A stretch of 64,000 nt of DNA from Nocardioides massiliensis (GCF_030811215.1 NZ_JAUSQM010000001.1:3940001-4004000); one strand, 5' to 3'. Positions 38,437 to 48,119 are shown, counted from the first letter of the stretch. Notes: generated by a model not told the origin, from the letters alone. Numbers and translations are program-made.

Positions 38437-40413
38437 TCAGCGCTCCAACCAGGCCCGGAAGGCGTCGGAGTTGTAGGGACGGCCGAGGAAGTCCTCGACC
38501 AGCTCCGCGGCGTCCTTGCTGCCGCCGGCGGCAAGCACGCGGTCGCGGTAGCGCGTGGCGACCTCGGTGTCGAAGAGGTCGGCGGGATCGAACGCGGAGA
38601 ACAGGTCCTTCGCGATCACCAGCGACCACATGTAGGTGTAGTAGCCGCTCGTGTAGCCGACGAGGTGTCCGAAGCCGGTGTGGAAGTGCTGCTCGGGCAG
38701 GAGCCGGACGAGGGCGTACTCGTGCGACAGCTCGTGGACCCGCGTGTGCAGGTCGGCGGGCTGCTCCTCGTGGAGGCGGTAGGAGATGGCGGCGTACGAC
38801 ATCTGGGTGCGGGCCTGGTAGCCCTTGCCGAACTCGTCGGCCGCGCGCATCTTGGCGACCAGCCCGGCCGGGATCGGCTCACCGGCCTCGTTGGTCGCGA
38901 ACGTCGCGAGCACGTCGGCGTCCCAGGCCCACTCCTCCAGCATCTGGCTGGGCGCCTCGACGAAGTCCCACTCGGTCGCGACGCCAGAGAACCGCACCCA
39001 CGGGTGGCGACCGGCCAGGACGTGGTGCATGAGGTGGCCGAACTCGTGGAACAGCGTGACGACGTCGGAGTGCTCCATGAGCCCGCGCGGGAAGTTGCAG
39101 ACCAGGACGCCCTCGGGCAGCTGCTGGCCGAGCACGCCGGGGACGAGGTCGAACTGCGCGGCGTGGTTGTACTTCCCCTCGCGCGGGTGCAGGTCGAGGT
39201 GGATCCGCCCGAGCGGGACGAGGTCGGCGTCGTCGTCACCGTCCGCGGCGGCGAGGCTCACGTCGTACGTCGTGACCTCCGGGTGCCAGGTGCCGGCGTC
39301 GGTGACCGGGGTGTAGACCAGGCCGAACAGCCGGCCGGTGACGTCGAGCAGGCCTTGGCGGACCTTGGCGAAGTCGAAGTAGGTCCGGACCTGCTGGGCG
39401 TCGACGTCGTACTGCTCGCGGCGGACGGTCTCCTCGTAGAACGCCAGCTGGGAGACGTCGATCTCGGTGATGCTCGGGTCGTCGGCCTGGGCGCGCTCGA
39501 GCAGCACGGCGAGGTCGCGACGCCCGGCCGGCTCGGCGTCGGCGGCGATGCGCTCGATGAACTCCGCGATCGCCTCGCCCGAGCCGATCATCTTCACCTC
39601 GGCGTCGAAGTCGGCCCAGCCGGAGTAGCCCAGCAGCGTGGCGTGCTCGTGGCGCAGCCGCAGCAGCTCGCCCAGGACGGTGTCGTTGTCGGGCCAGGCG
39701 ATGCTGCGGAAGTTGGTAGCGACCTCGCGCCGGGCGGCGGCGTCGCGGGAGAACGTCAGGAACGGCAGCGTGTCGGGATACTCCGAGGTGATCGCGACCA
39801 TGCCGTCGGCGTCGGCCGGGTGGGCGTCGCGCCAGTCCTGTGGGAGTCCCTCGAGCGCGGAGACGGGCACCATCGTCGTACGCCGTCCGTCGCGGATGTT
39901 GCGGGAGAACGTCTGGGCCAGCTCGGTCTCGCGCTCGGCGATCTCCTTGAGCCGCGCACGCGTGTCGGCGTCGCGGTCGACGCCGGCGCGCCGGAAGTCG
40001 CGCAGCGAGTGCTCGAGGACGCGCCGGCCACCGGCGTCGAAGAAGCTCGGGTCGAGCGAGGCGAGCTGGTCGAAGACCCGGGCGTCGAGCATCAGGTCGG
40101 TGCGGAACGCATCGATCGCGACCTCGGCCCGCTCGGCGGCCTCACGCAACCCGGCGTCGGGGTGGACCTGCGACAGCAGCGACGCGGCGGCCGCGGCGTT
40201 GCTGAGGGCGACGCCGACGTCGTTCCAGGTGCCGAGGATGGCCGGGTCGCCGGCGTCGTGGCCGACCAGCCGGTCGACGAACGCCTCGGCGCGCGCCACC
40301 TGCTGGGTGCAGCGATCGTCGAGGACCTGCTGCCATGCCGAGGCGTCGGCGTCGCCCGGGAGCTGCAGGGGGGTCAGGTCGGCGGAGGTGCTGGTCGTCT
40401 CGTCGCTGGTCAC
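38437..40413 (-). CDS. M3-family metallopeptidase (oligopeptidase A-like)
   Basis: A 658-residue cytoplasmic zinc endopeptidase starting at GTG 40413, whose last two bases overlap the previous stop (GTGA). The active site is VTLFHEFGHLMHHVLAG (HEFGH) with the downstream Glu in EAPSQMLEEWAWD. It also has the family motifs YFDFAKVRQGLLDVTGRLFG and LGRIHLDLHPREGKYNHAA, and ends LEDFLGRPYNSDAFRAWLER type. It degrades short peptides. It sits in the middle of a DNA-repair/NAD operon, a placement that is not obviously functional. A near-complete M3 domain is visible. Confidence 0.92.
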   Translation of the reverse strand: MTSDETTSTSADLTPLQLPGDADASAWQQVLDDRCTQQVARAEAFVDRLVGHDAGDPAILGTWNDVGVALSNAAAAASLLSQVHPDAGLREAAERAEVAIDAFRTDLMLDARVFDQLASLDPSFFDAGGRRVLEHSLRDFRRAGVDRDADTRARLKEIAERETELAQTFSRNIRDGRRTTMVPVSALEGLPQDWRDAHPADADGMVAITSEYPDTLPFLTFSRDAAARREVATNFRSIAWPDNDTVLGELLRLRHEHATLLGYSGWADFDAEVKMIGSGEAIAEFIERIAADAEPAGRRDLAVLLERAQADDPSITEIDVSQLAFYEETVRREQYDVDAQQVRTYFDFAKVRQGLLDVTGRLFGLVYTPVTDAGTWHPEVTTYDVSLAAADGDDDADLVPLGRIHLDLHPREGKYNHAAQFDLVPGVLGQQLPEGVLVCNFPRGLMEHSDVVTLFHEFGHLMHHVLAGRHPWVRFSGVATEWDFVEAPSQMLEEWAWDADVLATFATNEAGEPIPAGLVAKMRAADEFGKGYQARTQMSYAAISYRLHEEQPADLHTRVHELSHEYALVRLLPEQHFHTGFGHLVGYTSGYYTYMWSLVIAKDLFSAFDPADLFDTEVATRYRDRVLAAGGSKDAAELVEDFLGRPYNSDAFRAWLER

Positions 40414-43400
40414 GGTTGCGAGGCTACCGACCCCGGGTCGCCGAGCCAGTGTTCGAGCGTCGCGCGGTCGGGGAGCTCCTCGGCCGACGGCTCCACGACC
40501 TTGCTGGTGCGGACGAAGCAGAACGCCGCACGCACCCGCGCAGGGTCGACGCCGGCGGTCTCGGCCCAGGCGAGGCGATAGAGCGCGAGCTGCAGCGGGT
40601 CGGAGGTCTCGGCGTGGCCGGTCTTCCAGTCGACGACGAGGTAGCCCGGACCGTCGGGATGGTCCTCGGCGTAGACCGCGTCGATCCGGCCGCGCACGAC
40701 GCGTCCGGCGAGGACGAGGGAGAACGGCTGCTCGACGGCGACGGGGACGCGCTGAGCGAACGGTCCGCGCTCGAAGGCCTCGATCACCGCCGCCAGCTCG
40801 GCGTCGTCGCCGATGCCGAGGTCGGCGCGCCCGGGGAGGTCCTCGGGGTCGAGCAGCTGCTGCTGGCCGAACCGGCTCTCCACCCACGCGTGGAACCGGG
40901 TGCCGAAGCGTGCTGCGGCCGACGGCTTGCGGGGCATCGGGCGCGCCAGGTCGGCGGCGAGCTGCGCACCGTCGCCGCGCAGCCGGGACAAGGTCGTGGC
41001 CGACAGCGCGCGCGGCAGCTCGACCTCGACGATCGGCGCGCGGTCGCGCGCGGCTTCGTCGGCCAGCCGGGTCAGGTCGGCATCCCACTGCGCCACCACG
41101 GCCTGCTCGGTCAGATCGAGGTCGTGCTCGGGGTCTGGCGTGCCCGCCTCCCGCCGGGTGATCGCGGCGTGGACCAGCTCGGCGGCAGCGAGCCGGCGCT
41201 CGACCTCGGGGGTGTGGTCGGGGTGCGGCCACGCCACCGAGCGGTCGATGCCGTCGAGCGGGTTGACCTCGTCCTTCTCGGGGCGGTCGAGCCAGGCCTC
41301 CACCGGCTCCCCCCACGACTCCAGCGCCTCCTTGACGACCTTCTGATACGCCGACGGGCCGAGCGGCTTCTTGCGGCCCTCGGTCCAGCAGTGGGACGAC
41401 ACGACGAGCTGGTGGGCGGCACGGGTGAAGGCGACGTACCCCAGGCGCAGCTCCTCCTCCGCCTCGTGGGCGCGGGTGTCGTCACGCAGCGCGACGAGCC
41501 CCTTGCGGGTGAGCTCGCCGAGCGCCGGGAGGTCGCGGGCGTCGCCGCGCAGCTCGGTGGGCAGGACGGCCGGGCTGGTGGTCCACAGCGGCCGGGTGCG
41601 GTTGGTTGGGAAGCGCTCCTCGGCGACGCCGACGCAGAAGACGGTGTGCCACTCCAGACCCTTGGCGCGGTGGACCGTCAGCAGCTTGACCGAGTCGGCG
41701 TCGGTGGGTGTGGCGATGTCGAGGCCGGTGCCCATGTCGTCCTCGGCCTGCAGGTAGGCCAGCAGGGCGGGGAGGGTCACGTCACCGTCGACGGCCTGGA
41801 AGTCCGCGACCGCGCGCAGGAACAGGTCGAGGTTGTCGCGGCGGGCGGCTGCCGACGGGCTGGTGGAGGACGCGAGCTCGACGTCGATGCCGGTGACGTC
41901 GACGATGCGGCGCACCAGGTCGAGCAACGGCTCCCCGGCGTGGGCGCGCAGGTAGCGCAGCTCACCGGCCAGCAGCCCGAAGCGTTCGCGGGCCTCGGCG
42001 GAGTAGGAGAGCTCGCCCGGGTCGTCGAGCGCGTCGCACAGCGCCAGCACCTCGGTCGGGTCGGCGCCCGCCACGGCCTCGTCGAGCGCGGCGGCGAGGT
42101 CACGCTCGGAGGCGTCGGCGCGCCGGCGCAGGCTGAGCTCCTGCGCGCGCTTGCCCAGCAGCGCGAGGTCGCGGGGGCCGATCGCCCAGCGGGCGCCGCT
42201 GAGCAGCGCGAGCACGGCGGCGTTGGCGGTGACGTCGTGGAGCAGCTCGAGGGTCGCGACCACCTCGGCGACCTCGGGCAGGCGCAGCAGGCCCTGCAGA
42301 CCGACGATCTCGACCGGGATGTCGGCGCGCGAGAGGTGGTCGAAGACGTCGGCCGCGGTGGCGTTGTCGCGCGTGAGGACGCCGATGCTGCTCCACCGGC
42401 GCGGCTTGTCGGGAGTGTCGGGAAGGGCGGCGTAGGCGGCGTGGACCTCGCCGGGCAGCCAGGCGAGCTCGGCGTCGTAGGTCTCGTGGACACATGCGCG
42501 GACCACACCCGGGCCGGCCTCGGGCTTCGGCTCGAGCGGGCGGACCTGGGGGTACTTCGCGTAGAGCGGCGCCGCCAGCCTGTTGGCCACCTCGAGGATG
42601 CGGGCCTCCGAGCGACGGTTGACGGTGAGGGCCAGCGCCGGGGCGTCGGTGCGGCCGTCGACGGTCGGGAAGTCCTCTCCGAAGTGCAGGATGTTGGACA
42701 CCGAGGCGCCTCGCCAGCCGTAGATCGCCTGGTTGGGGTCGCCGACCGCGGTGACCGCGTGGCCGCGCCCGGCCTCCGGCGTCGGTCCGGAGAAGAGCCG
42801 GCTCAGCATCCGCGCCTGGGCCACGGAGGTGTCCTGGTATTCGTCGAGCAGCACCACGCGGAACCGGCCGCGCTGCTCCGCTCCGACGTCCGGATGCTCG
42901 GCCGCGAGCCGCGCGGCCCGCTCGACCTGGTCGGAGAAGTCGATGAGGCCCAGGTCGGCCTTGAGGCGGCGGTAGGAGGCGACCAGACCCAGGAGCTCCT
43001 GGCGGCGCTGGGTGGCGTTGAGTGCCTTCTTGAGGTCGTCCTGGGCGCGCTCGGTCTCCAGCGCGGCGAGCAGCCGGTCGACATGGGCGGCGTCGAAGTC
43101 GCGCAGCGCGTCGAGGGAGACCTGGTGCTCGCTCATGGCGCCGTCGAGGGCGAGCAGGTTGGTGATGACCGTCTCGGGGTGGTCGCTCAGCAACCGCACC
43201 GGGTGGGGGTAGCGCGCGATCGCGCGGGCGGCGAGCTGGTAGCGCGAGGCGTCGGCGAGCACCCGGCTGTCGGGCTCGTGGCCGATGCGCAGGCCGTGGT
43301 CGACCAGCAGCGAGGCGGCGTAGGCGTTGTAGGTCGACACCGTCGGCTCGAGCGGCTCCTCCCCCGGCTCCGGCGGCGTGGGGTCGGCGGCGCGCAGGGT

Positions 43401-43673
43401 GGCGCGGATGCGGTGGTCGAGCTCCGCGGTGGCCTTGGTCGTGAAGGTGAGCCCGAGGATCTCGTCGGGGCGGACCTGGCCGGTGAGGACGAGGTAGGCG
43501 ACCCGGGCGGCCATCACCGCGGTCTTGCCCGAACCGGCACCGGCGACGATCACAGCCGGGCTGAGCGGCGCGGTGATCGCGGCGAACTGCTGGTCGGAGA
43601 ACGTGAAGTCGGCACCGGTCGCCAGCCGGAGGTCCTCCGGGGACTCGATGGCGCGGTGGGCCAGCACGGTCAC
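40410..43673 (-). CDS. adnB: AdnB-type helicase-nuclease subunit
   Basis: A 1087-residue superfamily 1 helicase with a C-terminal nuclease. Motif I is VIVAGAGSGKTAVMAARV, II VVLLDEYQDTSVAQA, III AVGDPNQAIYGWRGAS, IV LTVNRRSEARILEVA, V LLTVHRAKGLEWHTVF, VI LGYVAFTRAAHQLVV. The C-terminal region has the RecB-type nuclease motif YLVVDWKTGHAETSDPLQLALYRLAW (D and the QxxxY). AdnAB is the double-strand-break end resection machine of actinobacteria, with UvrD-like motor and RecB-like nuclease in each subunit. It starts at GTG 43673, which overlaps the adnA stop (GTGA). It is the second gene of the operon. Confidence 0.93.
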   Translation of the reverse strand: MTVLAHRAIESPEDLRLATGADFTFSDQQFAAITAPLSPAVIVAGAGSGKTAVMAARVAYLVLTGQVRPDEILGLTFTTKATAELDHRIRATLRAADPTPPEPGEEPLEPTVSTYNAYAASLLVDHGLRIGHEPDSRVLADASRYQLAARAIARYPHPVRLLSDHPETVITNLLALDGAMSEHQVSLDALRDFDAAHVDRLLAALETERAQDDLKKALNATQRRQELLGLVASYRRLKADLGLIDFSDQVERAARLAAEHPDVGAEQRGRFRVVLLDEYQDTSVAQARMLSRLFSGPTPEAGRGHAVTAVGDPNQAIYGWRGASVSNILHFGEDFPTVDGRTDAPALALTVNRRSEARILEVANRLAAPLYAKYPQVRPLEPKPEAGPGVVRACVHETYDAELAWLPGEVHAAYAALPDTPDKPRRWSSIGVLTRDNATAADVFDHLSRADIPVEIVGLQGLLRLPEVAEVVATLELLHDVTANAAVLALLSGARWAIGPRDLALLGKRAQELSLRRRADASERDLAAALDEAVAGADPTEVLALCDALDDPGELSYSAEARERFGLLAGELRYLRAHAGEPLLDLVRRIVDVTGIDVELASSTSPSAAARRDNLDLFLRAVADFQAVDGDVTLPALLAYLQAEDDMGTGLDIATPTDADSVKLLTVHRAKGLEWHTVFCVGVAEERFPTNRTRPLWTTSPAVLPTELRGDARDLPALGELTRKGLVALRDDTRAHEAEEELRLGYVAFTRAAHQLVVSSHCWTEGRKKPLGPSAYQKVVKEALESWGEPVEAWLDRPEKDEVNPLDGIDRSVAWPHPDHTPEVERRLAAAELVHAAITRREAGTPDPEHDLDLTEQAVVAQWDADLTRLADEAARDRAPIVEVELPRALSATTLSRLRGDGAQLAADLARPMPRKPSAAARFGTRFHAWVESRFGQQQLLDPEDLPGRADLGIGDDAELAAVIEAFERGPFAQRVPVAVEQPFSLVLAGRVVRGRIDAVYAEDHPDGPGYLVVDWKTGHAETSDPLQLALYRLAWAETAGVDPARVRAAFCFVRTSKVVEPSAEELPDRATLEHWLGDPGSVASQP

Positions 43674-46600
43674 GACAGCACCGTCCCGGCGCCGGTGGCG
43701 GGGCACATCCGGATGAAGGCGCAGTGGTCGCACGCCTTGCTCGGGCGGGCGGGGAACTCCTCGGAGCGCACCCGCTCGACGGCCTGGACCAGCTGGCGCT
43801 CGACGGCGCGGGTGCCGTCGTCGTCGGGCTGCTGGGGTGGCAGGCCCTGGACCTTGACCTGTCCCCGGGTCTCCTTGCGCAGCTGCACGAGCTCGGCGAC
43901 GCCGACCCGGGCGTCGGGGTGGAGGTCGTCGACGGCGCCGTGCTCGACGGCGAGCTGGTAGAGCCCGAGCTGGGGATGCTCGTCGACCTCGGCCTGGGTG
44001 GGCGGGTTCTTCGAGGTCTTGAGGTCGACGACCACGACGCGACCCTCGGCGTCGAGCTCGATGCGGTCGGCGAAGCCGCGCAACGTGACCGTGCCGCCAC
44101 CGGGCAGGTCGACCGTTGCGCTGAGGCTCCGCTCGGTGGCGAGCAGCGTGCGCTCGCCGCCCATCCGGTGGTGCCAGTCGAGGAACCGCTGCAGCGCCGC
44201 GCGCACCTCCTCCCGCTCGCGCGCACCCGACCACGGGGTGCGGAACGGGATCCGGCTCCAGACCGCGTCGACGTGGGGCATCAGGTCGTCGGCGGAGCGC
44301 AGGGGCGAGCCGTCGGCGGTGGTGATCTCGTTGCGCGCGACCTGGTCGGCCAGCGCGTGCACCAGGTTGCCGAAGCCCTGGGCCTGCGAGCTCAGGCTCG
44401 CTCCCCCGGCCTCTCGCTCGAGGAACCAGCGCGCCGGACAGGTGAGCAGCGCGTCGAGGGCGCTGGCGCTGAGCGCGACCGGCTGCTCGGCCGGGCGCAC
44501 CGGGACGTCGGCGCGGGTGCGCGCACGGGTGCCCCACCACCGGCCGGGGTGGGCTGCAGGGGCGAGCGGGCGGCCACCGACCTCGGTGGTGGTGAGCTGG
44601 GCCAGCCGGTCGGCGGCCGCGGCGCGCAGACCCGGCGAGGTCTCCGGGTCGGCGACCCGGCGGCGCAGCTCGGCGACGATACCGTCGAGGGACAGCGGGC
44701 GCCGGGGGCGGCCGACGACGTGCTCGATCTCGACGCCGAGCTCGGTCAGGAAGCGGCTGGGCTGCTCGCCGTCGTCGTCGGGCGACTTCACGGCGGTGAC
44801 GACGAGGCGCTGGCGGGCGCGGGTGCAGCCGACGTAGAAGAGCCGGCGCTCTTCTGCGAGCAGGGTGCGGACCCCGACCGGCGGGAGCAGACCGTCGCGC
44901 GAGAGCCGGTCGGCGCCGAGCAGGGTGGCGCGCCGACGCAGGTCGGGCCAGCCCTCCTCCTGGACGTGGGCGAGCACGACCAGGCGCCACTCGAGGCCCT
45001 TGCTGCGGTGGGCCGTGAGCAGCCGTACGGCGTCGCCGCGCACGCCACGCTCGGCGAGGGTGTCGGCGGGGAACTCCTGGGCGGCGAGGGTCGCGAGGAA
45101 CGTCTCGGCACTGGTGTGGCCACCCTGCTCCTCGCCGCGCGCGGCCGTCTCGAAGAAGGCGCAGAGCGCGTCGAGGTCGCGGTGGGCGTTGCGGGCCGCT
45201 GCACCGCCGGCGTCGACGCCCGCGCGCAGCCGCGCCGGCCAGCGGGTGCCGTCCCACAGCTCCCAGAGCACCTGCTCGGCCGTGCCGGTGGCGAGCAGCG
45301 CCCGGGCCCGCTCGACCAGGACGCCGAAGCTGCGGACCCGTTCGATGACCGGGCCCTCGAGCCCGTCGAGGAAGGCGGGGTCGACGACGGCGACGCGCAC
45401 GAGCTGGTCGGAGGAGTGCGGCGCACGCCCGTCGTCGGCCGCTTGCACGAGGTCACGGGCGCGCAGGGCGCGGGCGAGCACGCGCAGGTCGGTGGCGTCG
45501 AGACCGACGAGCGGCGACAGCAGCACGCCACGGGCACGCTCGGCGTCGACGTAGTCACGGTGCTCGGCGTCGTCGAGGTGGCCGTGGACCACCACCCGCA
45601 GCGCGTCGAGCAGCGGCAGCACCGCGGGGTCGTGGACGAGCGGGGTGTCGTCGGCGGCAATCTCGACCGGCACCGACGCAGCGGCCAGGGCGCGCCGCAG
45701 GCCCGGCAGGGTCGCGCGTCCCGAGCGCGCCAGCACGGCCATCTCCCCCCACGGGATGCCGTCCTCGAGGTGGGCGCGGCGCAGCAGGTCGGCGATGTGC
45801 TCGGTCTCGGCTCGGACGGTGTCGAACGTGGCGACGGTGACCCGGCCCTCGCCGTACGCCCCGGGCTGGGCGACGGGGTTGCGGAACGCGTCGAAGGTGC
45901 CGGGGTCGATGGCACCCCGGGTGCCGATGCCGGCGGCGATCCGGCGCGACGCAACGGCCAGCCGCGGGCCGAATCGGCGGGTGTGGCGCAGCGCGACCAC
46001 CGGGGCGGGCGCACCGGTGATCGTGCGGAAGCTGTCGGGGAACTCGAGGATGCCGCGGACGTCGGCGCCGCGGAACGCGTAGATCGACTGGTCGGGGTCG
46101 CCGACGGCCACCAGGTCGCGGCCGTCGCCGGCGAGCGCTCGGAGCAGGCCGACTTGGGCGGGGTCGGTGTCTTGGTATTCGTCGACGAAGACGTAGCGGT
46201 AGCGGGCACGCAGCTCCTCGCGCAGCCCGGTGACCGGATCCTCGGCGAGGGCGACCGCCTGGGCGATGATGCCGGGGTAGTCGAGGAGGTTCTGGGCCTC
46301 GAGGATCTCGTCGTACTGCGCCAGGAAGTGCGCCGCAGCGACCAGCTCCGGGCGTCCCTCGGCCTCCCCGAGCGCCCGCAGCCCCTCGACGCCGAGCCCC
46401 TTCTCCTGGGCGCGCGCGAGGACGGCCGCGACCTCACGGGCGAACCCCCGCGTGCCGCGCGCCTCCTTGAGCTCCTCGGGCCAGCGCACTGCCTCGGCCG
46501 TGCCGGCGAGCAGCTCGCGCACGACGACGTCCTGCTCGGGTGCGGTCAGCAGCCGCGGCGGGGCGGCGTACAGCTCCGGCGGGGTGGCCTGGCGCACGAG

Positions 46601-46927
46601 GCTGTAGGCGAAGGAGTGGAAGGTCGCCGCGAGCGGGGTGCTGAGGGTGCGGCCCAGTCGCGCGGTGATGCGGTCGCGCAGCTCCTGGGCGGCCTTGCGG
46701 CTGAACGTGAGCACCAGCACCGACGCCGGGTCGGCGCCCCGGGTCTGGATGCGGTCGACGACCGCCTCGACCAGCGTCGTGGTCTTGCCCGTGCCGGGCC
46801 CCGCCAGCACCAGCAGCGGACCGCCCGGGTGCGCCACGACCGCCTGCTGGTCGGCGTCGAGCACGGGTGCGACGCCCGGCGTGACCGGCGGGACGACGAG
46901 GCGGTGGCGGGACATGGGTTCATGCAA
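43670..46927 (-). CDS. adnA: AdnA-type helicase-nuclease subunit
   Basis: A 1085-residue partner of AdnB. Motif I is LLVLAGPGTGKTTTLVEAVV, II YVFVDEYQDTDPAQVGLL, III AVGDPDQSIYAFRGADV, IV ALRHTRRFGPRLAVA, V LLTAHRSKGLEWRLVVL and VI LFYVGCTRARQRLVVT. The nuclease region shows VVVVDLKTSKNPPTQAEVDEHPQLGLYQLAV. The C-terminal Cys cluster KACDHCAFIRMCP may help hold an Fe-S cluster in the nuclease domain, as in AddB-type and AdnA-type enzymes. It starts at ATG 46927; a second ATG (MSRHRL) follows four codons later. It begins the operon adnA-adnB-M3 peptidase-nudC. Confidence 0.93.
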   Translation of the reverse strand: MHEPMSRHRLVVPPVTPGVAPVLDADQQAVVAHPGGPLLVLAGPGTGKTTTLVEAVVDRIQTRGADPASVLVLTFSRKAAQELRDRITARLGRTLSTPLAATFHSFAYSLVRQATPPELYAAPPRLLTAPEQDVVVRELLAGTAEAVRWPEELKEARGTRGFAREVAAVLARAQEKGLGVEGLRALGEAEGRPELVAAAHFLAQYDEILEAQNLLDYPGIIAQAVALAEDPVTGLREELRARYRYVFVDEYQDTDPAQVGLLRALAGDGRDLVAVGDPDQSIYAFRGADVRGILEFPDSFRTITGAPAPVVALRHTRRFGPRLAVASRRIAAGIGTRGAIDPGTFDAFRNPVAQPGAYGEGRVTVATFDTVRAETEHIADLLRRAHLEDGIPWGEMAVLARSGRATLPGLRRALAAASVPVEIAADDTPLVHDPAVLPLLDALRVVVHGHLDDAEHRDYVDAERARGVLLSPLVGLDATDLRVLARALRARDLVQAADDGRAPHSSDQLVRVAVVDPAFLDGLEGPVIERVRSFGVLVERARALLATGTAEQVLWELWDGTRWPARLRAGVDAGGAAARNAHRDLDALCAFFETAARGEEQGGHTSAETFLATLAAQEFPADTLAERGVRGDAVRLLTAHRSKGLEWRLVVLAHVQEEGWPDLRRRATLLGADRLSRDGLLPPVGVRTLLAEERRLFYVGCTRARQRLVVTAVKSPDDDGEQPSRFLTELGVEIEHVVGRPRRPLSLDGIVAELRRRVADPETSPGLRAAAADRLAQLTTTEVGGRPLAPAAHPGRWWGTRARTRADVPVRPAEQPVALSASALDALLTCPARWFLEREAGGASLSSQAQGFGNLVHALADQVARNEITTADGSPLRSADDLMPHVDAVWSRIPFRTPWSGAREREEVRAALQRFLDWHHRMGGERTLLATERSLSATVDLPGGGTVTLRGFADRIELDAEGRVVVVDLKTSKNPPTQAEVDEHPQLGLYQLAVEHGAVDDLHPDARVGVAELVQLRKETRGQVKVQGLPPQQPDDDGTRAVERQLVQAVERVRSEEFPARPSKACDHCAFIRMCPATGAGTVLS

Positions 46928-47026
46928 GCAGACGCCTCCGACACCGGCTCGGCAGCAGGTCCGTCGGCGGCGCGGACGAGCCGGACGCCCCCGCCACGCA
47001 AGCCCCAGGCGTCACACTGCCGACGC

Positions 47027-47089
47027 GTTCTTGCGCGACACGCCGGCTGGAACGTGTCGGGAGCGCCGAAGTCGCCACATCTGTGGCGA
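47027..47089. repeat. Intergenic element copy A (core plus palindrome)
   Basis: The core GTTCTTGCGCGACACGCCGG is followed by CTGGAACG (47027-47054) and, 17 bases on, by the palindrome TCGCCACA-TC-TGTGGCGA at 47072-47089. A second copy is at 54084-54148. Spacing from core start to stem start is 45 bases in both. It lies upstream of adnA and downstream of the acyltransferase gene. A 15-base sequence CCCCAGGCGTCACAC at 47003-47017 precedes it, and also occurs at 56474-56488. Confidence 0.7.
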
Positions 47090-47101
47090 ATTGGCGCCCC
47101 C

Positions 47102-47773
47102 TCACCCCACGGGGCGCTCGTTGTAGACCCCGGCGAGCTCCTGGCCGGAGAGGGCGGCGATGGCGGCCATGATCGCGTCGGTGGCCTCGCGGCGGGCGCG
47201 GCCGCGGGCGACGCCGTCGAAGGCGCCGCGGAAGTCGAGGGGCTCGCCGAAGGCGATCTCGATGGGGACGACGCGCGGCAGCCGGGCGCCGACGGGTTGG
47301 AGCTCCTCGGTGCCGCGCAGGCCGACGGGCACGACGGGGACGCCGGCGCCGAGGGCGAGCTCGGCGACCCCGGTGCGGCCCCGGTAGAGCCGGCCGTCGC
47401 GCGAGCGGGTGCCCTCGGGGTAGATGCCGAACGCTCCCCCGGAGTCGAGAACGCCGCGCGCGATCTCGAGGCTGGTGAGCGCCGCGCGCGGGTCGTCGCG
47501 GTCGATCGGCAGCATGCCCAGCGCCTCGAACCACGCCTTCGACACGCGGCCCTTCACCCCGGCGCCGGTGAAGTACTCCGACTTCGCGAGGAACGACACC
47601 CGCCGCGGGACGACGATCGGGATGACGACGCTGTCGGCGAAGCTGAGGTGGTTGCTGGCGAGGATCACGCCCCCGGTGGCGGGCACGTGCTCGAGGCCGC
47701 GGACGCGCGGTCGCCACACCGCGCGGGCCGCGGGCGGGACGACCCGGTGCAGGGTCTCGTAGAGCACGCTCAC
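47102..47773 (-). CDS. 1-acyl-sn-glycerol-3-phosphate acyltransferase (PlsC) family
   Basis: A 223-residue acyltransferase starting at GTG 47773. The catalytic motif is ILASNHLSFADS (NHxxxxD) and the second motif is IYPEGTRSRDGRLYRGRTGVAEL (EGTRS). It has a hydrophobic N-terminal anchor segment but no clear multiple spans. It makes phosphatidic acid or a related phospholipid by moving an acyl chain. It is on the same strand as the ATL gene, with ten bases between the ATL stop and its start. It has many close relatives in actinobacteria, so the precise substrate is unknown. Confidence 0.87.
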   Translation of the reverse strand: MSVLYETLHRVVPPAARAVWRPRVRGLEHVPATGGVILASNHLSFADSVVIPIVVPRRVSFLAKSEYFTGAGVKGRVSKAWFEALGMLPIDRDDPRAALTSLEIARGVLDSGGAFGIYPEGTRSRDGRLYRGRTGVAELALGAGVPVVPVGLRGTEELQPVGARLPRVVPIEIAFGEPLDFRGAFDGVARGRARREATDAIMAAIAALSGQELAGVYNERPVG

Positions 47774-47783
47774 GCGCCGCAAC

Positions 47784-48119
47784 CTACCGAGCGCCGGCGT
47801 CCTCGGGCGCCTCGGGCCACCAGCCGCACCGGCGCAGGTCGACCTTGCCCGACGCCAGCAGCGGCGTGCCCTCCTCGCGGTAGCGCGCCCGGGCCTCCAG
47901 GCCGTGGCTCGGCGGCAGCGACCCGTCCGCCCGCACGACCCGCCACCACGCGACACTGCCGCCCCACTGCGCCAGCACCGCACCGACCCGCCGCGGGCCG
48001 CCCCAGCCCACGGCCGAGGCCAGGGCGCCGTACGACGTGGCGTGCCCGGGCGGGACCTGCTCGACCAGCGCGAGCACCTGCTCGACGTACGCCTCCGGAT
48101 CGGGGCCTGGTGCGGTCAC
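47784..48119 (-). CDS. Alkyltransferase-like (ATL, MGMT family) protein without active Cys
   Basis: A 111-residue Ada/MGMT-like DNA-binding domain (VPPGHATSYGALASAVGWGGPRRVGAVLAQ). The usual PCHR active-site motif is replaced by VAWWRVVRADGSLPPSHG, with Trp in place of the alkyl-accepting Cys. Such ATL proteins bind O6-alkylguanine and hand it to nucleotide excision repair rather than removing the alkyl group. The order (UvrD2, AdnAB, ATL) is a DNA-repair neighbourhood and corresponds to Rv3204. No defect in the rest of the fold is seen. Confidence 0.9.
   Translation of the reverse strand: MTAPGPDPEAYVEQVLALVEQVPPGHATSYGALASAVGWGGPRRVGAVLAQWGGSVAWWRVVRADGSLPPSHGLEARARYREEGTPLLASGKVDLRRCGWWPEAPEDAGAR

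Noticed and set aside
40335-43961. A 1208-codon plus-strand open frame opposite adnB
   Set aside because: Shadow of the adnB gene; its codon positions follow the real gene on the other strand.
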